Assembly (NCBI GenBank): GCA_019239975.1
Contig: JAFAZE010000068.1
Coordinates: 1-53,112 of the forward strand
From: Streptosporangiaceae bacterium
GTDB lineage: Bacteria; Actinomycetota; Actinomycetes; Streptosporangiales; Streptosporangiaceae
Direction: 5' to 3'
DNA length: 53,112 nucleotides
The translations under genes were made by a program, and so were the position numbers. The stretch's first letter is position 1, and the number at the start of each line of letters is the position of its first letter. The notes below the pieces were generated by a model that did not search any database, had not been told where the DNA came from, and saw only the letters and a list, made by a program, of their open reading frames with translations. Below are positions 1-8,351 of this stretch, in pieces.

Positions 1-474
1 GTACTGCAATGAGGCGATGAATGCCAAGCGGATGCTCTCCCGCACGACGACGAGCTCCGCGGGGTCGCTGCGTCCGGCGATCATACGATCAGGGATCGGT
101 TCCAGCCACGCCACCTCGGGGCCGGCCAGCTGCAGCGGCCCGCCGGAACCGGTGGCAGCCGCGCCGAGTCCGGCGGGCAACATGCGGCGTTGCGGTCCCC
201 GGGTGAGCGCGTTAAGGCAGACGTTGGTGGCGATCCGGTACAGCCACGTCCGCATCCCGGCACGCTGCTCGAAACTGCCAAATGCACGCCATGCGCGCAG
301 CATCGTCTCCTGCAGCAGGTCTTCGCTGTCGTGCACTGAACCTGTCATCTGGTAGCAGTGCGCGAGCAATTCGGCGCGGAACGGACTGGTGAGCTCCACG
401 AACTCGTCCGGGCGAACAGTGCCCCCTGACGAGGCGCCGACCGGACTGGTTCCGTTTTCGGGATGACCGGTCAT
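1..474 (-). CDS. ECF sigma factor, SigG-like (partial, runs off left edge)
   Basis: The first 158 residues of an RNA polymerase sigma-70 family (ECF) factor are visible; the rest lies left of the window. Region 2 is clear: an aromatic/acidic stretch AHCYQMTGSVHDSEDLLQET (about residues 37-56) followed by RAWRAFGSFEQRAGMRTWLY (about 60-79) and RIATNVCLNAL. The segment WLEPIPDRMI and the following DPAE resemble the SigG-type subfamily, which usually carries a SnoaL-like domain after region 4; that part is not in view. The ATG lies 2 bases after the TGA of the upstream reductase, so the two are very likely co-transcribed and translationally coupled. The subfamily name is an inference; the ECF assignment is firm. 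Confidence 0.88.
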   Translation of the reverse strand, partial: MTGHPENGTSPVGASSGGTVRPDEFVELTSPFRAELLAHCYQMTGSVHDSEDLLQETMLRAWRAFGSFEQRAGMRTWLYRIATNVCLNALTRGPQRRMLPAGLGAAATGSGGPLQLAGPEVAWLEPIPDRMIAGRSDPAELVVVRESIRLAFIASLQY

Positions 475-476
475 GA

Positions 477-1031
477 TCAGCGCCGGACGTACCTGAGCGC
501 CACCGCGTCTCCCGCAAGCGGGGTCACCTCAGTAAGGGCCAGCGGTGGAAGGTCGTCCGGCTCGCGGAAATGCGGGATCGGGTCGCCGTCCGGGCCGGCG
601 ATGAGCGGGTGCACGATGATCACATACTCGTCGATCAGCTGTTCGCGTGACAGCGCACGCGCCAGCGTCGGAGCGCCTTTAACGCAGATGCCGTCTCCCG
701 GCTCGGTCCGCAGCTGGGCCAGCTCGGCAGCCGGATCCCCGGTAGCAAGGCGTGAATTCGCCCAGTCAAGGGTGTCGAGTGTCCGCGAGAACACCACCTT
801 GGTCATGGCTGTGAGTTTCTCACCGAGCCGGTTCGCCTGCTTCGGCCAGAACTCGGCCCCGGTGACGTACGACACCCGGCCGATGAGCAGCGTGTCGTAA
901 TCAGCCAGCAGATCGGCCTGCCAGTCGAACTGCTCGGCGACGACCGGCATCAACGCCGCGGCGTTCGCATCAGCGCGACGGGCCAGGTATCCGTCGAGCG
1001 TGGCGTTGTCCAGCAGCATCAACTTCCGCAT
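477..1031 (-). CDS. Dihydrofolate reductase / RibD C-terminal family protein
   Basis: A 184-residue protein of the DHFR-like RibD C-terminal family, small NADPH-dependent reductase-fold proteins often found with actinobacterial ECF sigma genes. It opens MRKLMLLDNATLDGYLAR, the family's N-terminal strand and 'DGY' motif. It continues with DTLLIGRVSY (cofactor loop), a VFSRTLDTLDW strand and the ICVKGAPTLARAL segment matching the family's G-G/A-x-x-L nucleotide-binding turn. The ATG at 1031 is preceded by GGAGGGAGG; an open frame extends further upstream to 1319 but has no family similarity. The substrate is unknown and a true folate role is unlikely. The downstream ECF sigma gene starts 2 bases after its stop. 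Confidence 0.85.
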   Translation of the reverse strand: MRKLMLLDNATLDGYLARRADANAAALMPVVAEQFDWQADLLADYDTLLIGRVSYVTGAEFWPKQANRLGEKLTAMTKVVFSRTLDTLDWANSRLATGDPAAELAQLRTEPGDGICVKGAPTLARALSREQLIDEYVIIVHPLIAGPDGDPIPHFREPDDLPPLALTEVTPLAGDAVALRYVRR

Positions 1032-1354
1032 CGGAAGCCTCCCTCCGAGCGCAGGCCCGCGGGCCTTCAGTTTGGTCAACATGGATATAGACCCACCGGC
1101 GGCGCCGCACTCACCGGGATTCTCGAAACCCCTGCGGTGATCGTCGTGCTCGCCGCAGAAGGAGGCCGATCGGCACGCTGGATCGTTGACCGGGATATGT
1201 GGGCGGTGGCGGGGACGGTGTCGGGCTGCACGCGCCGGAGGCGAGCGAGCGAGAGGGCGGCTGCGCGTGGCGCACGGTGGCGCGCTGCAGCCCGTCGCAC
1301 TGATACCAGTACGGCTCAACGGTCGTTATCGATTAGTTACCTGGCAGCTGAGAG

Positions 1355-1385
1355 CGGCCGTACAACGATCGAACGAGTACGGCCG
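1355..1385. repeat. 9-bp perfect inverted repeat upstream of secreted-protein gene
   Basis: CGGCCGTAC (1355-1363) and GTACGGCCG (1377-1385) are perfect inverted copies separated by 13 bases. The element lies about 28 bases before the AAGGAG ribosome-binding site of the gene starting at 1423, within the 390-bp divergent gap 1032-1422. It could be an operator or a 5' leader hairpin. I saw no other convincing promoter or gene in this gap. Confidence 0.5.
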
Positions 1386-1422
1386 TCGATGTATGTGTGG
1401 GGGCACCCGACAAGGAGATCTC

Positions 1423-3684
1423 GTGCATCGTCGTAAACTTTTTGTGCGTGCTTTGGCTTTCGTGCTTTCGGCCGGCACGGCGGTCGCGGCGGCAGCCGTG
1501 ACCGGCCTTCCGGCGGCGGCCGCGCGGTCCGCGGTGGCGGCGAGCCCGTCGGCGACGCCGATTCCCGGGACCACGGCGACTGTCGTTCCCCTGGTCACCG
1601 GGGACCAGGTGGTGGTGACCGCGGCTGACCACGGTCAGTCGTCGTATGTGCTCCGGCGGGCCGTGGGCGGCGGCGGGGCAGCCGAGTCCGTTCAGATCGC
1701 GGGTGACCATTACGTCATCCCGGCGGTCGCGGTGCCGTACCTGGGCCGACAACTCGACCGGTCTCTGTTCGACGTGTCCGCGCTGGCGCGTGATGGCATC
1801 ACCGGCGCGGCCCGGATTCCGGTCACCTTGACGTTCGCCGCGGGCGTCGCGCCGTCTGCGCCACCGGGGGTCACGCTGACCTCGGTCACCGGTAGTTCGG
1901 CGCGCGGATATCTGACCGCGAGGTCGGCGCCGGCGTTCACGGCGGCGCTGCGCAAGCAGATCGGCGCCGACGTGGCGGCCGGGCACCGCGTCGGCAGCGG
2001 GGCGCTGCCGGCTGGTCTGGCGAGCATGAACCTGGCTGCGCCGGGGGGCCCGGTCGCGGTCACGCCGCACTATCCGCTGTACATCCTCCAGCTCAACCTG
2101 ACCGATGAGACCGGGCAGCCCGCCAATGCCGTGTACGCCAACCTGATCGACAACACGAATGTCGCCGCCTCGGTCGGCCCCGTCCCGGTAGCCGGGGGCG
2201 TGGCGCGGGTCGCGGTCCCGGCCGGTGACTACAGCGCGTACCTCTTGTTCCTGGACTTCGACGCACAGGGGAACCTGACCGCCACACATGCGGTCACCCG
2301 GAATGATTTCACGGTCGCGGCCGGAGGCATGACAATGGAGGCATTCGATGAACGGAGCGCGAGCTCGGCGGTCTCCGTGAGGACGCCCCGTCCGGCGACC
2401 GCGGATGGGCTCAACCTCAACTTCTACCGGTTCGACGCTTCGGGCTATGGCACTGACGTCGTCGGTCTGATCGACCCCGGGATACGTGTGTACGTCAGCC
2501 CGCAGGGCGCCGCGACGGTGGGCCGATTGCACTATGTGGTGCAGTGGGGGGGCACGGGGACGGCGCCGGGGGAAGCCTACCGCTACGATGTGGCGTTCGC
2601 CGACGACAACATCCCGGCAAGGGAATCCTTCACGGTCCGGAACGACCAGCTCGCCGTCATGCACCAGCATTTCTCCGCCGACCCGGCCGCCGGGGCCACC
2701 AAAGGATCACTGAGTAATTTCCCGACCGACCCGGTCGCGGCCCCCCTGGCCACCTTCTATGGGATAGGGGCCGACGAGACCATGCCGGGAGACCTCACCG
2801 ATTACCTAGGAACGGCGGACGGCGGCCAGTGGTCGCAGATCATCATCACCCCCAATGCCCTGGAATTGGCGGGCGACTGGCGCACCTTCGCGGCCGGCCG
2901 CGACTACTCGCAATCCTGGGCGCACGGGCCGCTTGCCGCTGATCTCGGCCAGCACACCGGACCATTCCAAGACTGCCTGGCGTGTACCGCGGGCGGGACG
3001 CTGACGCTGGGCTTCTACCCCCTGGAGGACAGCGAGCCTGATCATTCCGGAATGCTGCAAGCACCAACCGTCGCGCACTTTACGCTATACCGCGACGGCA
3101 CCCGGATTTTCGATGCCGCCGATCAGTCCGGCGCCGTGGTGCAGGGTATCCCCGCGGCACCAAGCACATATCGGGCCGTGTTCGATCTGGACCTTACCGG
3201 TATTCCTGGGTTCAGCCAGTCCACGCGCGCGGAAACCGATATGACGGTGAAGTACCTCCCCCAGCAAGGCGCCGCCCTGCCCGCCTACGATTCCTGCACC
3301 GGGCAGTCGGCGAGCAGCCCATGCGAAATCCTGCCCGCGCTGACGCTGAACTATCAGCTACTCACCAATGAGGCCAACACCAGCGACCGGCCGGTTCAGG
3401 TGCTGTGCCTCCACATTGGCCACGTCAGCTATGACGGGGCGGGCTCGCGTTCCCGGATCACCTCGGCGGCGGTATCGGTGTCGTTCGATGGCGGTACCAC
3501 CTGGCAGCCGGCCGCCGTGGCCGGATGGAACGGCCAGTACATCGCGACCTGGAAGAACCCCGTTTCAGCGCGAGGTACCAGCCCAGAGATCCGGGTGACC
3601 GCGAGCGATGCGAGCGGCGGCTCGATCGCCCAGACCATCACCAGCGCCTACACCATCGCCAGCTCGGGTATGCCGGCCCGCTGA
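1423..3684 (+). CDS. Secreted protein resembling the non-catalytic regions of actinobacterial S8 peptidases
   Basis: A 753-residue exported protein. GTG at 1423 was chosen because AAGGAG sits 6 bases upstream and a signal peptide (basic HRRK, then an Ala/Val-rich core ending near PAAAARSAVAA) follows directly; the frame is open further upstream without such features. Mature residues near 45-75 contain VVPLVTGDQVVV, the strand pattern that opens the propeptide-like region of many actinobacterial subtilases. No Asp/His/Ser catalytic blocks follow. The protein instead passes into beta-rich stretches (LNLTDETGQPANAVYANLID, then FDGGTTWQPA near the C terminus, an Ig/BNR-like strand). Function unknown. 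It may be a cell-surface or inhibitor-like protein derived from a subtilase. An S53 peptidase follows 84 bp downstream. Confidence 0.75.
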   Translation: MHRRKLFVRALAFVLSAGTAVAAAAVTGLPAAAARSAVAASPSATPIPGTTATVVPLVTGDQVVVTAADHGQSSYVLRRAVGGGGAAESVQIAGDHYVIPAVAVPYLGRQLDRSLFDVSALARDGITGAARIPVTLTFAAGVAPSAPPGVTLTSVTGSSARGYLTARSAPAFTAALRKQIGADVAAGHRVGSGALPAGLASMNLAAPGGPVAVTPHYPLYILQLNLTDETGQPANAVYANLIDNTNVAASVGPVPVAGGVARVAVPAGDYSAYLLFLDFDAQGNLTATHAVTRNDFTVAAGGMTMEAFDERSASSAVSVRTPRPATADGLNLNFYRFDASGYGTDVVGLIDPGIRVYVSPQGAATVGRLHYVVQWGGTGTAPGEAYRYDVAFADDNIPARESFTVRNDQLAVMHQHFSADPAAGATKGSLSNFPTDPVAAPLATFYGIGADETMPGDLTDYLGTADGGQWSQIIITPNALELAGDWRTFAAGRDYSQSWAHGPLAADLGQHTGPFQDCLACTAGGTLTLGFYPLEDSEPDHSGMLQAPTVAHFTLYRDGTRIFDAADQSGAVVQGIPAAPSTYRAVFDLDLTGIPGFSQSTRAETDMTVKYLPQQGAALPAYDSCTGQSASSPCEILPALTLNYQLLTNEANTSDRPVQVLCLHIGHVSYDGAGSRSRITSAAVSVSFDGGTTWQPAAVAGWNGQYIATWKNPVSARGTSPEIRVTASDASGGSIAQTITSAYTIASSGMPAR

Positions 3685-3768
3685 GCGACGGGTCAAACCC
3701 TTCCTCACCTTTCCGCCGGGTCGGCTGGTTCCCCTAACCGGGTCGGCCCCAGCCGAACGGAGTCACCG

Positions 3769-5004
3769 ATGAATCGTTCCCGCATGCGTGCTGCCCTGAT
3801 CGCGGTCGCCGTCCTCTCGTGCACAGCGCTGGTTCCGGACCTTGCCGCTGCCGGCGTGCCTGCCACCGCTGCACCGCAACACCCGGCCAACGTCCGGTCC
3901 GCCTGCCCGCAGGCGAGATCAGGACGCTTCACCTGTTTCGCCGAGCTCCGCACCGACGTCCATGGCGGTTTCGGCGTGCGCGGACCCGCGGCCCGGGCCG
4001 CGGGTCACTCGGCCGCTGCCGCGTTGCCGGCCGGTTACGGGCCGGCCGACCTGCGCTCGGCGTACAAACTGCCGGCCACCGGCGGCGCGGGACAGACCGT
4101 CGCAATCGTTGACACGGGCGATGACCCGGCTGCAGCGGCCGACCTGGCCGTGTACCGCACCACGTATGGCTTGCCGTCCTGCACGACGGCGAACGGGTGC
4201 TTCCGCAAGGTCAACGAACAGGGCAATTCCAGCCCGCTGCCGGCCGACCAGGGCTGGGGCGTGGAGATCTCGCTGGATCTGGACATGGTGTCCGCGGCTT
4301 GTCCATCATGCCGCATCCTGCTCGTGGAGGCAGACACCCCCACATTCGCCGACCTCGCCGCCGCCGAGGACACCGCTGTCACCTTGGGCGCCAACGAGGT
4401 TTCCAACAGCTATGGCGCGAATGAGTACAACGGAATGCAGGCGTACGAGGCCAGCTACGCCCATCCAGGCACCGCGGTCGTAGCGTCCTCCGGCGATCTC
4501 GGCTACGGCATCCCCGACTTCCCGGCCGTGTTCAGCAGCGTGGTCGCGGTCGGTGGTACCACGCTGAGTGCGGCAGGCAACGCTCGCGGCTGGACGGAGG
4601 CCGCATGGAGCGGCTCCGGAAGCGGCTGTTCCGCATGGATCGGCAAACCCGCCTGGCAGCACGACCCGAACTGCCCAGGACGGATGGTCGCCGACATCGC
4701 GGCGCTCGCTGACCCGCGGACCGGTCCGGCCATCTACGACACGCACGACGGAAACGGCTGGGGCGTGGCCGGCGGCACCAGCGTGTCCGCTCCGTTCATT
4801 GCGGGGATGATCGGCCTGGCCGGCCATCCCGGGCGTTTCACAGACGCCTCCCATCTCTACTCCCACGCCAGTGCGCTCTTCGACATCATCGGTGGCAGCA
4901 ACGCGGAATTCACCGACTGCGGCGGCGACTACCAGTGCACCGCCGTCGCCGGCTACGACGGCCCCACCGGCAACGGAACACCCGACAGCGTCGGCGCCTT
5001 CTGA
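3769..5004 (+). CDS. S53 (sedolisin-like) secreted serine-carboxyl peptidase, short form
   Basis: A 411-residue secreted peptidase. A signal peptide covers about residues 1-35, and a short Cys-containing N-region (SACPQ...FTCFAELRTD) replaces the long prodomain usual in the family. The catalytic domain begins at about residue 88 (YGPADLRSAYKLP, GQTVAIVDTG). The sedolisin Glu/Asp pair is visible as E166 and D170 in WGVEISLD, the oxyanion Asp as D243 in SSGDLG, and the nucleophile as S338 in GGTSVSAP. Enzymes of this family cleave proteins at acid pH outside the cell. ATG 3769 has ACGGAG upstream. The missing pro-kumamolisin domain is notable; activation may differ from canonical sedolisins. 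Confidence 0.92.
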   Translation: MNRSRMRAALIAVAVLSCTALVPDLAAAGVPATAAPQHPANVRSACPQARSGRFTCFAELRTDVHGGFGVRGPAARAAGHSAAAALPAGYGPADLRSAYKLPATGGAGQTVAIVDTGDDPAAAADLAVYRTTYGLPSCTTANGCFRKVNEQGNSSPLPADQGWGVEISLDLDMVSAACPSCRILLVEADTPTFADLAAAEDTAVTLGANEVSNSYGANEYNGMQAYEASYAHPGTAVVASSGDLGYGIPDFPAVFSSVVAVGGTTLSAAGNARGWTEAAWSGSGSGCSAWIGKPAWQHDPNCPGRMVADIAALADPRTGPAIYDTHDGNGWGVAGGTSVSAPFIAGMIGLAGHPGRFTDASHLYSHASALFDIIGGSNAEFTDCGGDYQCTAVAGYDGPTGNGTPDSVGAF

Positions 5005-5024
5005 TGCGTCTCCTGGCGATCGGG

Positions 5025-5235
5025 CGGGGACGATACCGAGCAACTATGACCGAGCGTGCGGATACTCGGTGTGGTACCCAGTCCGGCACCGGAAGGCCAG
5101 CGGGAATGTCTCGGCGACCAGGTGACCAGGTCAGCGGCCGCGTCCGGCTCCAGGCGGCGGGCGGCATAGCGGTGGATCGCGCAGACGTGGCGGTCGAATA
5201 GAGTGGCGGGCGTTCTGGCCGCGGATCGATTCTGC
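5025..5235 (-). pseudogene. Decayed ECF sigma factor fragment
   Basis: Reverse-strand translation gives FDRHVCAIHRYAARRLEPDA, then AADLV. After a frame change at the near-duplicated CTGGTCAC/CTGGTCGC it continues VAETFPLAFRCRTGYHTEYP and, past an in-frame stop, LLGIVPA. This matches region 2 of the intact ECF gene that follows on the other strand (YDRHAASIYRYVARRLGDGA, VAQTFLDAFRHRHRYD, ARPWLYGIA). The start is obscure and region 4 is absent, so this is a relic of a related sigma gene. Exact boundaries are approximate. Confidence 0.72.
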
Positions 5236-5625
5236 GGTCAGGACGGAATAGCCACGGTTCGTTTTGAATGATTAATGGCTTGATCTTTGCGTGGCGTGTG
5301 CTGAACCGCTGGACTCATCGGCGCCTCGCGACGTCCGTGGAGGATATCCCTTCTCCGCGGCTCGCCTGATCCTTTTCCCGGCCGGCTGGTCCCGCGCAGC
5401 CGGTCCCGGGCGAGTGCCCGAGGTTTCCGGCATTCCTGGCGTCGTGTTCCGTCCGCACCGGCGACCGTGATCGTTCGCGTGCAGCACCGGAACGAATGGC
5501 GATGTGTGCGGATGTCCCGGCGCTGAGAGCACCACCGCCAGCCGCGGCGCGTTCGGCTGTCCGCGTTGCCGCCCGCGCGTGCGCTCGGTGCCGTGAACTG
5601 GTTTGGGTAGTCCGGGTGATAGTGG
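5236..5625. other. Intergenic stretch with no recognised gene
   Basis: About 390 bp between the sigma relic and the intact ECF gene. Open frames here have no recognisable domains and no ribosome-binding sites. It presumably holds the promoter of the sigma gene at 5632, but I could not identify convincing -35/-10 boxes. Confidence 0.4.
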
Positions 5626-5631
5626 GTGACC

Positions 5632-6261
5632 ATGTTAGGCCCCTCGCACCGGACGGAGCCGGACTTGACTGTGCCGCCACAAGAACGCGCGGACGACGCC
5701 GCGCTGATCGAGCAGTCCTGGCGGGAGCCGGAGAAATTCGCCGGGCTTTACGACCGGCATGCGGCCTCCATCTACCGCTATGTCGCCCGCAGGCTCGGCG
5801 ACGGGGCGGCCGACGATGTGGTTGCCCAGACGTTCCTGGATGCGTTCCGGCACCGGCACCGGTATGACCTCAGCCGGGGCGATGCGCGGCCCTGGCTCTA
5901 CGGGATCGCCGCCAATGTGATCGGCAAGCAGCGCCGGGCGGAAATCCGCATGTGGCGGGCGCTGGCCCGCACCGGGATCGATCCGGTGACCGAGGAGTTT
6001 GATGACCGGGCTGACAACCGGGTGTCGGCCTCTGCCGTGCAGCGGGAACTCGCGGCGGCGCTGGCTGACCTGACCGGCGGAGACCGGGACGTCCTGCTCC
6101 TGGTCGCATGGGCCGATCTGTCTTACGAGGAAGTGGCCGCGGCGCTGGCCATCCCGGTCGGGACGGTGCGGTCCCGGCTGAACCGGGCCCGGCGGAAGGT
6201 GTCCGGGGCGCTCGGCGGTCACGATCCGACATCGCTGGATGAGGAGATGTGTCATGAATGA
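5632..6261 (+). CDS. ECF RNA polymerase sigma factor
   Basis: A 209-residue ECF sigma factor. Region 2 includes FAGLYDRHAASIYRYVARRL, DDVVAQTFLDAF and RPWLYGIAANV. Region 4 includes DRDVLLLVAWADLSYEEVAA with the helix-turn-helix IPVGTVRSRLNRARRK. The ATG at 5632 was chosen; a GTG two codons earlier (5626) is also possible because neither has a strong Shine-Dalgarno sequence. Its last codons overlap by 8 bases the start of a membrane-anchored propeller protein, the arrangement expected of a sigma/anti-sigma pair. The product should direct polymerase to a small stress- or envelope-related regulon, probably including itself. Confidence 0.93.
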   Translation: MLGPSHRTEPDLTVPPQERADDAALIEQSWREPEKFAGLYDRHAASIYRYVARRLGDGAADDVVAQTFLDAFRHRHRYDLSRGDARPWLYGIAANVIGKQRRAEIRMWRALARTGIDPVTEEFDDRADNRVSASAVQRELAAALADLTGGDRDVLLLVAWADLSYEEVAAALAIPVGTVRSRLNRARRKVSGALGGHDPTSLDEEMCHE

Positions 6262-7753
6262 TCTCGACGTGGTGCGCGAGATGCGCGCCAGAGTTAAGGC
6301 ACCCACGCCCGCCCGGCTGGCGCGGGGACGCGCCCGGCTGCTCGCCGCCATGTCCGGTGCTGATACGTCCTGGAATGAACTGCAGGAGCGCCGGATGCAG
6401 GGTCGCCGGCCCGCGGCCGGGCCGCCGCGGCAAGGCCGGCGCCTGCTCCGGCGGTCCTGGCTGGCCGCGGGAGTGTGCGCCGCCGCTGCCATGGCCGTCC
6501 TGGTAGCCGTCGTCCTGCCGGGCTCGCCCGGACTGACCCGTCCGCTGCACATTGGCTGGCAGCCGGCGCGTCCGCTGCCCCGCGGCGTGCTCCCGCCTGA
6601 TCGCAGCGCGCCGGCCGGGACCTGGCGGCTGGCGAGCTACCTGGTACCCGCGGGATGGCAGCTGAACACGGCGGGCCCGGAGCCGGGCTCTCTCACCTGC
6701 CCGACGGCGGCTACCTGTTATGTCCTGGGCAACAGCGCGGCTGCCTTCAGCTACCGGCCCGACATGAACTCCTTCTATGCCTCAAACGACGGTGGCCGGT
6801 CCTGGAGCGTCCTGCCGGTGGCCGCCGGTATCCAGTTCACTTCCGCGCTGTCGTGCGCGTCGGCGGAGAACTGCGCCGCGGGTGCGACCTATCATGGCCA
6901 GCCGGTCTTCGCCGTCACCGCGGATGGCGGTCATTCCTGGACCATCGATCCGCTGCCGGCCGGGTACGGCCCCATCTTCCAGCTGACCTGCCTGACCGCG
7001 ACGACCTGCCGCGGACTGGCCGCGCCGGCCCAGCCGGCTTTCGTGCAGTTCCATACGGACGTGCGGTTCGTGTCCACGAGCGATGCCGGGGCCCATTTCA
7101 CCGCCTCGGTATTCCCAGCCGGGGCGGCGATGCAGACGGTGAGCTGCCCAACGGTGAGCCGCTGCGTCGCGATCGGGCTGCCCGGCAGTTTCGACAACAA
7201 AAAACTCGTGCAGGCCGTGGCGGCGACCTCGAACGACGGCGGTGCCACCTGGAGCCCGGCCGCGCTGCCGCGAGGGCTGAGCATCATTCCGGTCTGGGCG
7301 CCACTGACCTGCGTCAGCGAAAGCCGCTGCTTCCTGCTCGGCTACATCAACTGGCAAGATCCCCGCCGTGGCGTCAGCGATCTCGCCGTGTCGCAAGACG
7401 GCGGGCGGACGTGGACCGAGCGCAACTTCCCGGCCAGCGTGCCGGACCCGCAGCTTGCGTCGATCGCCTGCCCGGGCGAAGCGACCTGCTACGTCGCGGG
7501 CTCCTACAGCGCGCCAGGCGCCGGCCAGGACGCTGTCAACGCGGACACCTCGACGGTGCTGGTCACCCGCGACGGCGGCGTGACCTGGGACCGGATCGCC
7601 CTCCCTGGGCCCAGCCACGGGCCATCCGGATGGGACCACGACGCCTACATATCCGTGGGCGACATGCAGTGCCCGCAGGTCAGCACCTGCATCGCGCTCG
7701 CCGCCGCCGACCAGGGCGCCAAATCCGTTCCCGTCTATACGAACGCCCCCTGA
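6254..7753 (+). CDS. Membrane protein with extracytoplasmic seven-unit Asp-box propeller; probable anti-sigma factor
   Basis: A 499-residue protein. The cytoplasmic N-terminus (MNDLDVVREMRARVKAPTPA...) resembles the short regions that precede the transmembrane helix in actinobacterial proteins encoded after ECF sigma genes. A single helix spans residues 68-90. The outer part has seven repeats, each with a C-x(5,6)-C pair (such as LTCPTAATCYVLG, LSCASAENCAAG, MQCPQVSTCIAL). Six are linked to Asp-box motifs S/T-x-D-x-G-x-x-W/F (SNDGGRSWS, TADGGHSWT, SNDGGATWS, SQDGGRTWT, TRDGGVTWD), implying a seven-bladed beta-propeller. ATG 6254 lies after GAGGAG and overlaps the sigma gene. A sensory anti-sigma role is inferred; no ZAS zinc motif is seen. 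Confidence 0.8.
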   Translation: MNDLDVVREMRARVKAPTPARLARGRARLLAAMSGADTSWNELQERRMQGRRPAAGPPRQGRRLLRRSWLAAGVCAAAAMAVLVAVVLPGSPGLTRPLHIGWQPARPLPRGVLPPDRSAPAGTWRLASYLVPAGWQLNTAGPEPGSLTCPTAATCYVLGNSAAAFSYRPDMNSFYASNDGGRSWSVLPVAAGIQFTSALSCASAENCAAGATYHGQPVFAVTADGGHSWTIDPLPAGYGPIFQLTCLTATTCRGLAAPAQPAFVQFHTDVRFVSTSDAGAHFTASVFPAGAAMQTVSCPTVSRCVAIGLPGSFDNKKLVQAVAATSNDGGATWSPAALPRGLSIIPVWAPLTCVSESRCFLLGYINWQDPRRGVSDLAVSQDGGRTWTERNFPASVPDPQLASIACPGEATCYVAGSYSAPGAGQDAVNADTSTVLVTRDGGVTWDRIALPGPSHGPSGWDHDAYISVGDMQCPQVSTCIALAAADQGAKSVPVYTNAP

Positions 7754-7773
7754 CCCCCTGACCGGGGTCGGGG
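7748..7773 (+). terminator. GC-rich hairpin at the end of the sigma/propeller operon
   Basis: CCCTGACCCC (7748-7757) can pair with GGGGTCGGGG (7764-7773) around a 6-base loop: 10 pairs, one of them G-U. It overlaps the stop codon of the propeller gene. There is no U-tract, as is common for actinobacterial terminators. Confidence 0.5.
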
Positions 7774-7821
7774 CCGGGGAGAACGCTTCCTGCCGTTCCG
7801 GCGTGAAGAAAGAGGTGTCTG

Positions 7822-8322
7822 ATGAACCAGGCGCTGGACGAAGAGTTCGGCAGGTTCATGCGTGACCGCTGGCCGGCCATGGTGCGGCTCGCCTATGCCC
7901 TGACGAGGAATCCGTGGACCGCTGAGGACGTCGCGCAGGCTGCCTTCACCAAGGCGTACGCGGCCTGGCCACGGGTGACGCAGGCGCGTAACCCGGCCGC
8001 CTACGTGAAGCGGATCGTCATCAATGAGCACCGGGACCGGGCCCGCGAATGGCGGCTCGCCGAGCGGTTTGCGGAAATACCACTGGACCGCGGGGTGGAT
8101 GTGATAGCCGAGACCGACGATCGTTCGGCGCTGATGGCGGCGCTGCGGGCGCTCGGGCCCCGGCAGCGGGCCGTCGTGGTGCTCAGATACTGGCTCGACC
8201 TGAGCGAGGCCGAGATCGCGACCGCTATGAGCTGCTCCGCCGGCACCGTCAAGAGCCAGGCATCCCGCGCCCTGGCCGCTCTCCGCAAGAGCACGGAACT
8301 CATGGAACGAAGCTCCCGGTAG
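7822..8322 (+). CDS. SigE-family ECF RNA polymerase sigma factor
   Basis: A compact 166-residue ECF factor of the actinobacterial 'SigE family' type. It starts with EEFGRFMRDRWPAMVRLAYA and LTRNPWTAEDVAQAAFTKAY (region 2.2-2.3), then NPAAYVKRIVINEHRDR (region 2.4). Region 4 is LGPRQRAVVVLRYWLDLSEA with the helix-turn-helix CSAGTVKSQASRALAAL. ATG 7822 has GAAAGAGG upstream. It sits 68 bp after the preceding operon, behind a hairpin, so it is probably transcribed separately. No anti-sigma gene follows; the next gene is convergent. Confidence 0.92.
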   Translation: MNQALDEEFGRFMRDRWPAMVRLAYALTRNPWTAEDVAQAAFTKAYAAWPRVTQARNPAAYVKRIVINEHRDRAREWRLAERFAEIPLDRGVDVIAETDDRSALMAALRALGPRQRAVVVLRYWLDLSEAEIATAMSCSAGTVKSQASRALAALRKSTELMERSSR

Positions 8323-8351
8323 GCGTCGATGCCAACTCGACCTGCCACCTC

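Noticed and set aside
1333..2670. 445-residue minus-strand open frame opposite the secreted protein
   Set aside because: Arg/His/Pro-rich antisense shadow without motifs; the plus-strand frame has signal peptide and ribosome-binding site.
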